Source of the DNA: Paralithodes platypus
Taxonomy: Eukaryota; Arthropoda; Malacostraca; Decapoda; Lithodidae
Assembly (NCBI GenBank): GCA_032716605.1
Contig: CM064495.1
Coordinates: 20,747,836 to 20,811,835 of the forward strand
Length of the DNA stretch: 64,000 nucleotides
Direction of reading: 5' to 3'
Below the pieces are notes generated by a model. The model saw nothing but the letters and a program-made list of their open reading frames with translations, was not told the origin of the DNA and did not search any database. Each line of letters starts with the position of its first letter. The stretch's first letter is position 1. The position numbers were made by a program, and so were the translations under genes. This document shows, piece by piece, positions 44,336 through 55,132 of this stretch.

Positions 44336-44941
44336 CACAGTACCGGCGACGTTTTTTTTTTTTTCCAGATCCATTTCGACTATTTTATGAAGCTTAGGAA
44401 GGATGAGTTTTGATGGTTTGATATAGTCTAGAGTCTAGACCCTGGACTATATCAAACCTTCAAAGCTTTTACTTAAAATATATCTCGAACGCATGTGGTA
44501 TTATTTATAGCATTTGTCTTTTCTCATTTATTAATTTCTTCGTACATTCAAATGGGTGTACTGTATACCTACTATGGCTTGTACAAAGGAGTACACAGGA
44601 AATCAAGCAACAACAGGTCTAGTGACCCTTCTAGGCTGCTTGTCCTCCAAAACACTGAGGATCAAGTGTCCAAACAGTGGTTTAGAGTGGGTAAGGGAAA
44701 AATGGAAAGGGAACTACTGCCTTGGAACTAATGTCCGTGGCAGGCTTAGGAAGTTAATAGGGGACAGATGGGTTAGTAACATAACACAGTTATAAGTGAT
44801 CTTTAGTATATCTGGGAAAAAGAGAATAACGTCTTAGTAATGTATATATGCAATAATCCTTGATGAATATGAGGGGGGAAATAAAATAAAGTTATTAATT
44901 TACAAACGCAGTCAGTCACGGGTTTGATGCAAGATATTTAT

Positions 44942-47537
44942 CTAGGAGAATTTTAAAAGAATCAACGGTGCTGCAGTCAATAACGTCTCGGGAAGCCCAT
45001 TCCACAAGTTGACAGCTCGATTGAAGAAGAAATTCTTAGATTCGTGTGAGTTAAAAGATTTACCAATAATTTTGCAACCGTTTCCCCGAGTGTAATTAGA
45101 TTGGTCGATAGTGAAGTACTTACTACAGTTCATATTGTCGATGCCTTTGATGATTTTGAACACTTGAATTAAGTTGCCTCTTAATCTGCACTGGGTTAAA
45201 GGAAATAGATTTAATTCTCTAAGACGCTCCTCGTATGATTTGTTCTTTAGGCTAGGTATCATATTGGTAACTCTACGTTGAACTCGTTCTAGCTTATCTA
45301 TATCTCTTTGGTAATAAGGGCACCAGGATTGAACGCAGTATTCCAGAAGAGGGCGGACTAAGGAATTGTAAAGAGTTAGGATAACTTCTTTAGATTCATG
45401 CTCAAATGACCTGCCTATAAAGCCATTTTTTTTTTTTTTGCCTTCTTAACAACTTCTGAACATTGTTGACTCGGTTTTAGGTTACTCGATATTGTTACTC
45501 CCAAATCGGTTTCCCTGTCTACAGTCTTAAGCTGAGTGCCATTCATCGAATTGTTTGCTTTCTCATTTCGGTATCCAATATGTAGTACTTTACATTTATC
45601 CGCATTGAAACGCATTTGCCAAATTTGGGCCCAACATGACAACTTATTTAGATTGTGTTGCATATCGTCAACTTGTTCTTTTGAGAGTACGCTATTTGCA
45701 ATTTTTGTATCGTCAGCAAACTTTGAGATTGTACAGGTGAGACCCTCATCTATGTCGTTGATGTAAATTAGAAAGATAATTGGTCCTATTACCGATCCCT
45801 GGGGTACCCCACTACTTACATTGGTCCATTTAGATGCCTTACTGTTTATGACTACTCTTTGCTTTATGTTGCAGAGCCAATTTTCTATCCATTTCAACAC
45901 ACCATCTTGTATTCCATGCGCTTTTAAGTTTTAGCAGTAAACGTTTGTGAGGAACTTTATCAAAGGCCTCTTGAAAATCAAGGTATATAATATCTACAGC
46001 TTTACTCTCATCATAGAGGTTAAGGATATCTTGGAAGAAATCTAAGAGGTTTGTTAAGCAGGAACGTTTGTTACGAAAACCGAAAACCGTGTTGAGTATT
46101 CGTATGTTATTTTCCTCTAAGTGATTTACGAGTCTGTCTCTGATGAGCGTTTCTAGTATTTTACATACAACTGAGGTTAAGCTAATTGGACGATAGTTAC
46201 TGGGTAGGGATTTGCTGCCTTTTTTAAAAATAGGTGTTAAGTTAGCTAGCTTCCACTGATCAGGCATATTTCCAGACTGCAAGGATTTATTGAATAGCAA
46301 TGTCAGTGGTTTGGAGAGCACATCCTTAGCTTCCTTTAGAACTCTAGGTGAGATTGTATCAGGTCCGGGCGTTTTATTTACCATGAGTTTATCTAAACAT
46401 TTCAATACTTCTCTCTCTGTAATGGTGATATTGCTTAGACCATCAGAATTATCTATCTGAATCGGCGACGCTGTAGGGATATCAATGAGGTCTTCTGTTG
46501 TAAAAACTGATGCAAAGAAGGTATTGAGGGCATTACTCATTTGAACTTCGTCTTTGGTATATTCTCCATTTTCATCGACTAACGGTCCAACAGTTGAAGT
46601 AAATACTCTCTTATTTCTGATATAACTATAGAATTATTTTGGGTTTGTTTTACTTTGATTCGCAACACGTAACTCCAGGCTCTTTTTACTTTGCTTAATT
46701 AACTTTTTGGCTTTGCATCGTAGTTATACAAATTTCACCCGTTCTTCGTCATTTTGTGAGGATTTTAATCTATCATTAGCAAACTTTTTAGCAGCAGACA
46801 GTTTGAAATATCTTTATTCCACCATTTGGGCTTATCATTATGGCCTGTACGCCGTATTTTCGATGGTATGCAGTCTTGCACTGCTTTTAGGTAAGTGTTT
46901 GCGAATGATTCCCAAGATGTATTTATGTCGTTATTGTTAATTAGAAAGCTCCAGTCAGTTTCTTTAAACATTGCTCTAAGTTTACGAAAGTTTGCTTGCT
47001 TGAAATTAGGGACTTTCTCGATGCTGCTATTTGGTTCGTTACTAGTAAACTTTAAACTGAAAGTTATCGTACGATGGTCGCTGTTACTGAATTCATCACC
47101 GACATTCAAATTCTCTATCAATTCATATTTTGTTGAAAGTACAAGGTCAAGGACATTATTTCCACGGGTTGGAGATCTAACAAATTGATATAGTGAACTC
47201 TCTTGCACGTTTGCATAAAGGTCTTGTCCAGAGTGTGAAGTAATACTATCTTCCCACAAGAGGGTCGGGTTATGATTTTCTTTGATAACAAATAAAAATT
47301 CACCTCCATTTCTATTAATTCGGCTTTTCTCAAACATTACATAACGGGAAGTGAATACTCTGCTAAAAAGTCTCTGTCTTCTGTATTGAGCCAAGATTCT
47401 GTTCTGCCAATAACATCGTAATTTTCTGTAAACACTAGTTCCTCTAAATCTGAGAATTTATTGCGTATGCTACGAGCGTTTGCATAGAAAACATTTACAG
47501 TTTTGGATTTGGAATTCACAGATCGCTCTTTATTCAA
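44942..47537 (-). pseudogene. Family A copy 2 ORF2 (EN-RT, broken)
   Basis: EN starts at 47,537 (VNVFYANARSIRNKFSDLEE, then GRTESWLNTED) and continues in shifting frames through SRINRNGGEFLFVIKENHNP and LDLVLSTKYELIENL (SDH as SDHRTITF). The linker ends near 46,765. RT frames are 46,540-45,839 (KTPGPDTISPRVLKEA, NYRPISLTSVV, motif A IYLDFQEAFDKVPH) and 45,900-45,415 (motif B SGVPQGSVIGP, motif C KFADDTKI). An A-run of uncertain length near 45,430 (KKAKKKKMAL) shifts the frame into the tail 45,262-44,942. Catalytic boxes survive; shifts and stops make it dead. Confidence 0.85.
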
Positions 47538-47627
47538 ATTCTTGGTTCTGCTCGGATCTACATTTATGTACCTGTTTGCCCTCAGTCCTCGATCGTTGTC
47601 CCTGGTTGTCCTCAGTCCTCGGTGTCC

Positions 47628-48767
47628 TCAATCATTTTTCCTAGTGGTCCTCGGTCCTCGATCAATGTCTCGGGTGGTCCTCCGTTCTCGCTGTCCTCGA
47701 TTGTCGTCCATGGTAGTTCTCGGTTCTAGATCGTCGCCCCTGGTGGTCCATGGTCCTCGATCCTTGTCCCTGATGGTCCTCGGGCATCGAACCTCATCCC
47801 TGGTGGTTTTTTGGTTGGCTCTGCTTTTTCTCCGAAAATCCTTTACTGCGTCGTGAAGCAGGCGGCCAAATCTTGCTCCCACCTGGTTCAGATGGACTCC
47901 ATCCGCTACAAACAGATGATCTTCACGGTAAAAGTCATTCCAGGTATTGATGAATCCAATGTTTTCCTCTCTGAAGAGGGCAACCAGACGACGATTTTCG
48001 CTAGTGGCTATATTGAAGAATCGGCTCTTCACACCGATCCTGGGGACGATCCCTGATATGATGACTCTGCCTGACTTTTCCTTATACTTTTGAATCAGCT
48101 TCCGGTACTTCAGCATGAGGTCCTCCGATCGGGTCTGCTGCACGTCGTTAGATCCGACATGCATGACGTACATTGTGCGTTAGGGGGCTAACTTTGAAAC
48201 ATCGTTGACTGTAGCTGCAACGTCGTGCACACCACCACTCGGGATACAAAAGTGCTTCCTTGTCCTGGGTGCCCTGGCGCAGAACTCCATAAGTTGTCTA
48301 CGCCCCATGGAATCTCCTACGAGCCAAATTTCTTCAATTTCTTCTTCGTCGTCTAAGTCCGCAAAAATCTGGTAACGGTTCTGTCACATGGTTTCGGTGA
48401 TGATCCTCCTTGTGATGGGGCGAACGTTGTTTCTCACGACACGGGAGTTGTCCTGAGAGGGAGCGGAGTCATTATTTTCCTGACGTGGTGCATCTACTGA
48501 AGCGGGTACCGCTATATCAGGCGTTGGGCTGTTGGAAGATGCCGCAGTGGTAGTAATTGCTTCATTTGGTGATACTCCTACGTTGAGCGTCGCAAATTCT
48601 TGGAGTGGTTCCAGCTTCTTGGTGAGGGTGTTAATCTTGACGTCAGCTTCATCCAGTTTAGCTGCCAAATCTTCTCGGAGCTGGCAGAATCGGCAGACAT
48701 GAACATCGGGACAGGCAAACATGGTAGGGCCAAACCTACTGGAACAGTTCGTTTAGGCGCGAGACAT
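47628..48767 (-). pseudogene. Family A copy 2 ORF1 (zinc motif, coiled coil, SGNH esterase)
   Basis: The likely start is ATG 48,767-48,765, with an in-frame TAA four codons later (48,755-48,753) in place of a cysteine. The zinc module TNC ... CPDVHVCRFCQ and coiled coil (LAAKLDEADVKINTLTKKLE) follow, then the Ser/Thr-rich linker and a stop near 48,385. The esterase begins with VGDSM near 48,320. The last part, 48,173-47,628, shows HVGSNDVQQ and ADGVHLNQVG, then a long Arg/Asp/Thr-rich tail with repeated RGPRTTRD-like units not seen in copy 1. Confidence 0.8.
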
Positions 48768-48954
48768 GGTGACAATAACAAAACTTCAAATCACTTCACT
48801 GTAAGTCACTTCTAATCACATGTCTCACTTCAGAACACTTTATTCACTTCACACACTTCAGATCAATTTACTCACTGTGAATCACTTCACTCACTTTAAA
48901 TCACTTCACGTCACTTCTAATACAATTTAAGCCTGAACATTTTACTTTTACATC

Positions 48955-49180
48955 AAGTTTTTACTAAAGTCAGAGCCGGAATAGGGACAACACAACAGAA
49001 AGCAATGAACAGATTAAAACAAAATACAAATTCACACACATCTAGGTAATCCGGGAGAAGACCCAGAGACCAGGGTCACCAAGGTCCTTCCAGCACTCCC
49101 CCGGCCCCTGACCACCAGGAGAGGTTCCGATTTCAGCAGACAGACATGCAGCAGAACCGTAACCACAAGCCCGCCCATAT
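48955..49180. repeat. Interspersed repeat shared with 40,660-40,890 (probable RTE 3' UTR)
   Basis: AATTCACACACATCTAGGT, GGGAGAAGACCCAGAGACCA and CTCCAGCACTCCCCCGGCCC-like segments match the RTE 3' UTR at 40,735-40,895 in the same orientation. It abuts the 5' end of family A copy 2. Confidence 0.7.
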
Positions 49181-49186
49181 ACTGTA

Positions 49187-49190
49187 TACA

Positions 49191-49226
<36 letters not shown>

Positions 49227-49240
49227 TATATATATTGGGT
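49187..49240 (+). repeat. (TA)n microsatellite
   Basis: About 18 TA units flanked by two ACTGTATACAGTATATA palindromic pieces. Confidence 0.95.
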
Positions 49241-49619
49241 TTTTTTCCCGTTAACTCTCTTCAACTGGAAGCAGTGTTCGTTACTACCACATCGTTCTAT
49301 CATCGGTTATTACCTACTCCATCCCAATTTCTCTGTGGTATGAGTCTAGACTTTTTTTAAATGCATCTATTGAGTTACTATCTATTACTATTTTTGGGAA
49401 GAAATGTTTTGTTGTATCCAGGTTATATTCTTACCTATAAATTTAAGCTTGTTTCCTCTTGTAGAACTCTCTTTGGCTATCTCAAATAGTGTATCGGGGT
49501 TAATGTTACTGAATTCATTTAGAATCTTTAAACACTAAATCAGTTGTCCTCTTATCCTCCGTTTCTTGAATGAAAATAGAAAAGAGTTCTCTCAGATGGT
49601 ATATTTCTTAGAGAAAGGA

Positions 49620-52140
49620 TACATTTAGTTATCTTCGCTGCAAATATTCCAGATTTACAATGTCCTTTATGAGGTAGGGAGACCAGAGCTGCACAGCATA
49701 CTCTAGATGCGGTCTAACTATACTTTTATATAATGACATAACTATGTCTCTGCTATGATATTTTAAATTTCTTCTGATCAAGCCTAATACTCTGTTTGCT
49801 TTGTTAGTTGTTGCCTTGCATTTGTTTGAAAACTTTAGGGTTTCATTTATAAGCACTTCTAGGACTTTTACCTGTGTTACGCTATTAACTTTCTCCCCGT
49901 TCATGTAATACTCGTATGTATGGTTTTTGGAACCTATTTGCAATATCTGACATTTGTTTACATTAAAGGGCATTTGCCAAGTCTCCGACCATTCTGTGAT
50001 ATTATTTAGATCTGTTTGCAGACTGATTCTATCGCTTTCCGAAATTATTGCATATCTTATCTTGGCATCAACTGCAAATTTAAAAACTGTATTATTGATA
50101 CCATTTTCAATGTCATTGATATATATTGTGAAAAAAATCGGACCCCAAACTGAGCCCTGTGGGGCCACTAGTCACTGAAGTCCATGATGATTCCACACCA
50201 TTAATAACTACTCTCTGCTTTCTTTCACTTAGCCAGTTGTTAATCCATTCACAAGTCTTTTCCTGTATTCCTAAGCCCTGGACTTTCTGTAGACATTTTA
50301 AATGAGGGACCTTGTCGTAGGCTTTCTGAAAGTCCAAGTACATTATGTCGAGACTTTTGGTGATGTCATATATATTGAAAAGGCTATCATAAAATTCTAT
50401 TAGGTTCGTTAGGCATGATCTCTTTGCCCTGAATCCATGTTTACTATTGGTGATAAGATTGTTGTTTTCAGTGAAACATACTATTTCATCCCTAATGATT
50501 GATTCCAATATTTTTCCAATTACGGAAGTTAAGCTAATGGACCATTTTTAAATATTGGTGTTACATTCGCTGTCTTCCAGTCGGTCTTTAAATATCCATG
50601 TTGGAGTGACACATTAAATATTACGGTCAGTGCTTCAGCAACTTCGTTTTTGACCAATTTTAGAATTTTAGGGACGAACAGTTCTGGGCCGACGGATTTG
50701 TTTACTTTCAGGGAATCAATCTTTCTCACGACATCTGATTTAGTGATTTTGAAGCCTCTAAGCACAATTTTGCATGTGTTATTGTTTCCATATGATACGC
50801 CCAGGTTGCTTGCAGTGCTAAAAACAGAGCTGAAATGTTCGTTAAGGGGAGGTATTTAGTCTGTTCCCTAGTCATTAATCAAGCTTAAAATGTCACCCCA
50901 TAGACCCCCTTTCAAGATAAATTTGTACATTTTTCGGTAGAAAAATTTCCCGGCCGAAGGCCGGTTCTTCATAAACTTCAGGCTCGCTATCGTTCGCCAG
51001 GAAATAATTGACACCTGAATGGCACGAATGGTCTTAAAATTGACATAAATGGGGCAAAAGTTCTTAAAATCGCCAAACTAATGGGGCGAACGTATTAAAA
51101 TCTCTAGAGCAATTGGGCTAAACATGAGGGAGAAAGGGGTCCAGAAAAAAATCCCTCAAGTGGAGATCTCCCCTTAAAAGTAAAGGCTATATCTCTGCTA
51201 TCAGATTCAAGGTCACCTTGATTATTAAGTATCGGCCCTATACCACTTTTAATTTGCTTGTTACAGTTTATATACCTATAGAATTTTTTTGGATTAATTT
51301 TCCTATCCTTAGCTATGTTGATTTCGTAATTTCTCTTTGCCAATTTTATAAGTGATTTAACTTTCCTTCTGGCAGCCGAGTACTGGTAATTTATGGCATT
51401 ATTATCTGCAACCCTTTTTAGCATGTGTAAACGTTTTCTTTCTCTAAATGCTCTACTGATATTATTATTATACCATAGGGGTTGATTAACATGTTTGCTG
51501 TGACGTTTACGCAAGGGTAGATGCCTAATTTGGGCACTCATGAATATTTCCTTGAATATTATTCACATTTCGTCAGTGCTGTGAAGACCTTTAATTTGCA
51601 TATGGATGTCTTTATGTTCATTTTTAAGCAGCTAATATCTGTCTTGTTATAGTTAGGTATAAGTGTCTCGCTAATAATGCTGGTATGTGTCATGTTCAGT
51701 TGTAACCTGAAGATATTATGATCACAACTGGTTAATAATTCAACAACTTCTAGTTTAGATATTAGGTTTTCATGAGCTGTGATGACCAGATCCAGTATAT
51801 TGTCTCCGCTAGTGGGTGTCTGAACTATTTGCTGTAGGAAATTATCGTTAATGCATTCGATCATTCTATCAGATGCAGTGCCTGTTCCATAAATATCATG
51901 CCATGTAATATAAGGCAGGTTAAAGTCGCCTATGATAAGAGTTTCTTTAGTTTATTTTGTTTTATTTAATGTATTGAAGAGCGATATATCCTCTTCGTTT
52001 GTTATCGTTGGGCGCTGATAAACCACTACAACATTTATTTCTATACCATTGTTGTTTAGTTTGACACATAACAGTTCGGAATTATTAGAGGGAATTGTGA
52101 CTTCTAATGAGCTAATGTTATCTTTGATGTAGAGCATAAC
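49620..52140 (-). mobile_element. Family E CR1/L2-type non-LTR relic, split by MITE-X
   Basis: Minus-strand pieces run in order from the endonuclease (52,137) to the RT thumb (49,629). It is distinct from family A but of the same general type. MITE-X lies at 50,846-51,173. The ends are not sharply defined; the 3' UTR probably extends to about 49,300. Confidence 0.8.
49620..52140 (-). pseudogene. Family E EN-RT reading frames (broken)
   Basis: Fragments: 52,137-51,952 (NSELLCVKLNNNGIEINVVV), 51,864-51,559 (TPTSGDNILDLVITAHENLI, TSCDHNIF), 51,541-51,178 (linker, NPKKFYRYINCNKQIKSGIG), then MITE-X, then 50,845-50,529 (KVNKSVGPELFVPKIL, DWKTANVTPIF), 50,508-50,113 (KHGFRAKRSCLTNLIEFYDS, motif A IMYLDFQKAYDKVPH) and 50,168-49,629 (motif B PQGSVWGPIFFTIYIND). 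Motif C reads FAVDAK where FADD is expected, so one catalytic Asp is lost. Frameshifts lie near 50,165 and 50,520. Non-functional. Confidence 0.82.
50846..51173. mobile_element. MITE-X, intact copy (328 bp, TTAA duplication)
   Basis: TTAA (50,842-50,845) + GGGGAGGTAT opens it and GATCTCCCC + TTAA (51,174-51,177) closes it. Removing the element and one TTAA leaves the family E frame open as AFTFNEHFSSVF, the normal block at this place in related elements, so the borders are exact. The core has CCGGCCGAAGGCCGG. It is not coding; TTAA suggests mobilisation by a piggyBac-type enzyme. Confidence 0.92.
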
Positions 52141-52265
52141 GTTTTACACCACCGCCTCTCTTGGATAATCTGTCTTTTGGTAGAGTTTATACGAGTTAAT
52201 CTGGTATTCGTGTAAGAAATCATTGTTATGTATAGCTAGATATGTTTCGGTAATTGTAATTATAT

Positions 52266-52291
52266 AAAGAGAGAGAGAGAGAGAGAGAGAT
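52266..52291 (+). repeat. (GA)n microsatellite
   Basis: About 12 GA units. Confidence 0.95.
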
Positions 52292-53614
52292 AGAGATGGT
52301 TAAATCTAGTTCGCTCACTCATACATTAGACTTATTAATCAAATTACCTTCACTTTGTTATAACCACCTTCAGACAATTGTATCCATGTTGAGCCGCACT
52401 CTCACATATTAACCCTTTCACGCACATATGACGCAGAGGTTGCCAGATTAGCAATAAGAAATATAGTTCTCTCACTCTTATAATTACCTCTCCAAAATTA
52501 GTTTTCTGCCAACAGCTAACTCAAAGACAACTGCAGAGATTGAAGTAACTAAACTAAAGGTTTCTAAATATCCCTGATGGTAACAAAGGCTTTAAAGTAT
52601 CCCCAATTGGCTCAAAATCGCGTCATATGTCTGAATGTTTCTATCGTGACTACTGAGCACTCTCACGACTACTCTCTATACTTTCTACTCACACCCAATA
52701 CATCAATATACTTTCTCTAAAACATATATTATTCAAACAACATATTATAGGACCGATTATCATGGCTTAGTCCTACATATTTAGACACATTTTTACTAAC
52801 TTGGACAGAGCAAAACACATTTATGGCAGTGTTTATAACTAATAATACATTAGTAAATTTATGTTATTTTATCTGACTGTACAATATTGAACCCATTTTA
52901 ACATCGGAAGGAAGTCCGTCCCCATAGCGTCAAATTTCCTGTCACTTAAATACAACTTTATAAACTACTGCATCTCTGCTTCATTTAAATAACTTACTTT
53001 CAGAAACGATGATGTATTTCATTATTTAAATAAAGTCACAGCGCGGTAAATAAGATTGGAACAGGAAAAAGTATCACTTGTTTACTATGAACAAAATGTA
53101 GAATATTTAATTGTCACTCACATTTACTGAACTAACAGTTTCACAAAGAATATGAATGATTTAATTTCAGTAATTCGCTTGACTTATTATTTTTGTTAGA
53201 CATGCGTTGTAGACCAATTTATGTGTTATGTCGGGTTGTAATATTTACAACTCGTGATATAGTCGCTTCAAAAATCCAATTATGGACATATAGACCTTAG
53301 AATAGCCGGACAGGGTCACACCGAACACGTTCTTAATAGCACAAAATAGGTATTCAATTAGGATAATACAGAACTCAATAACAACACACATGTAATTTAT
53401 AATTGGTGTTTAATCTAGATACCGTCTAGCTTAGGAGACATAGACCGTCTTAACATAATCATATCAATCTCCAACTCGCGAATATAGATTCGTAGTCTGG
53501 GATGGTTTCTTATTTGAATCAATAACAATAATAATATACAGACAATAGGATGCATATAAGTTGAGATTCTTAACAAGATCAAATCATGAACAAATGTGGT
53601 TATAGGTATAATAT
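52292..53614. other. AT-rich interval with one inverted repeat pair
   Basis: No gene seen. CCCTTTCACGCACATATGACG (from 52,416) follows TTAA and has an inverted partner GCGTCATATGTCTG near 52,620, so a third TTAA-type foldback relic is possible. Nothing else stands out. Confidence 0.5.
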
Positions 53615-55038
53615 AATTTTTCCGTCTGTGTACTCATACCTCATGCTTCCCAGTACCCTGGAAAGAAGCAAACATCCATCCAGTTCCTAAAAAAGGTGCC
53701 TCTTCAGATCCATCAAACTACAGACCAATAGCTATAACTTCCACTCTTGGCAAAGTTTTTGAAATTATATTAAATAATCACATAATTAAGCATCTGGAGA
53801 ATAATAAATTAATCAGTGATAGGCAATATGGTTTTAGACGATGTCGATCAACTGCAGACATTCTTTGCCTTCTTACGCATCAAATCAACCAAGCTACAGA
53901 CCAACATGGTGAAACACATACAATAGCACTGGATATATCAAAGGCATTTGATAGAGTCTGGCATCAATCCTTATTGTCGAAGATGTCACACTACGGCCTT
54001 GCATCATTAGTTCCACTAATTTCTTCTTATCTTCATAACAGAAAAATACGTGTAATGGTAGATGGCCTTTATTCTCAATTTCACTCAATAAATGCTGGTG
54101 TTCCCCAGGGATCAGTTTTGGCCCCAACTCTGTTCCTCATTCATATCAATGATCTCATATCTACCACTCATAATCCAATACATTCCTACGCAGATGACTC
54201 AACACTCCACAGTTCCTTCACATTTACCAATTCTTTCACCCAACCCGATCTTATAAATTCAAAAATAAACACTGCAATTTCTCTGAACCAGGACCTTTCT
54301 AGAATTAATGAATGGGGACAAGAGAATCTAGTTTCCTTTAATGCACAGAAAACCAAGTACATTCAATTTTCTAACCGACAGAATCTCACTGACTCCCATA
54401 TATTTTTTAATGATGTAAATATTCCCACTTCCCCTAGTATTGACATTCTCGGTGTAACATTAACTACTAACTTGAGCTGGACACATTATGTTAGAAGCAT
54501 TGCTAAGAATGCCTCTAAAAAACTGGGACTCCTGTACAGAGTTCGAGAATTCTTCACTGACGAGCAGTTGGCCGTAATATATAAAAGTCATGTGCGCTCT
54601 CAGATGGATTACTGTTCACCTCTGTGGGGTGGAAGTGGAGTGGTTGCATTGAGGCAGTTGGACAAAATTCAAAATAAAGCTATTAGATTAATCAATAACC
54701 CTGCAATCACACAGGACCTTCCTACATTAGCCATACGAAGAAACGTTGCATCCCTTGCATTATTCTACAGATATTTTCACAGCAATTGTTCCGAGGAACT
54801 TGCTTCAATTGTGCCGCCTCTCCACATCTTTCCCCGTAGAACTAGGGCAGCTGAGAGCGCCCATGAATTTACACTTTCTCCTCCACAATGCAGAACTTCT
54901 GCTTATCAGAATTCATTTATCCCCAGAGCTACTACTCTTTGGAATTCACTTCCCTCGAATTGCTTTCCACAAACTTACAATCAACAAATGTTTAAATCCA
55001 GTTGTTACAAACATTTTATGAATGGAGGATGCCTTTAG
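53615..55038 (+). CDS. Family C RT fragment, open frame without start
   Basis: The frame is open from the truncation point to TAG 55,036-55,038 (ending HFMNGGCL). It includes the whole RT core: PSNYRPIAITSTLG, ALDISKAFDRVWH, NAGVPQGSVLAPTLFL and SYADDSTLHS, with intact catalytic residues. No ATG lies before the core, and there is no promoter evidence, so it is unlikely to be expressed as a protein on its own. One Arg-to-Gln difference (SLNQDLSR) from copy 1. Confidence 0.85.
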
Positions 55039-55090
55039 GCACATGGACCTTTTTGTTTTATCTGTGTTTTTCCTTCCTCCGTTCATTGTC

Positions 55091-55124
<34 letters not shown>
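53615..55124 (+). mobile_element. Family C copy 3, 5'-truncated, very young
   Basis: It matches copy 1 from about 28,505 through the 3' UTR and ends in 30 A residues (55,095-55,124). By eye I found only two base differences over almost 1.5 kb (an A for G near 54,291 and a G for C near 55,080). I could not define a target duplication with confidence. Confidence 0.92.

Positions 55125-55132
<8 letters not shown>

Larger units (their letters stand above)
44581..48954 (-). mobile_element. Family A copy 2, CR1/L2-type element, minus strand
   Basis: The 3' terminus (GTACAAAGGA repeats at 44,581) leads back through the 3' UTR, ORF2 and ORF1 to the degenerate 19-bp leader array at 48,780-48,930. It is truncated before the 56-bp leader array seen in copy 1. 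About 4.4 kb. Confidence 0.88.

Noticed and set aside
53615..55124. Target-site duplication for family C copy 3
   Set aside because: The flanks are both AT-rich (TATAATAT and TTAATAAAAT) but no unambiguous direct repeat could be assigned.
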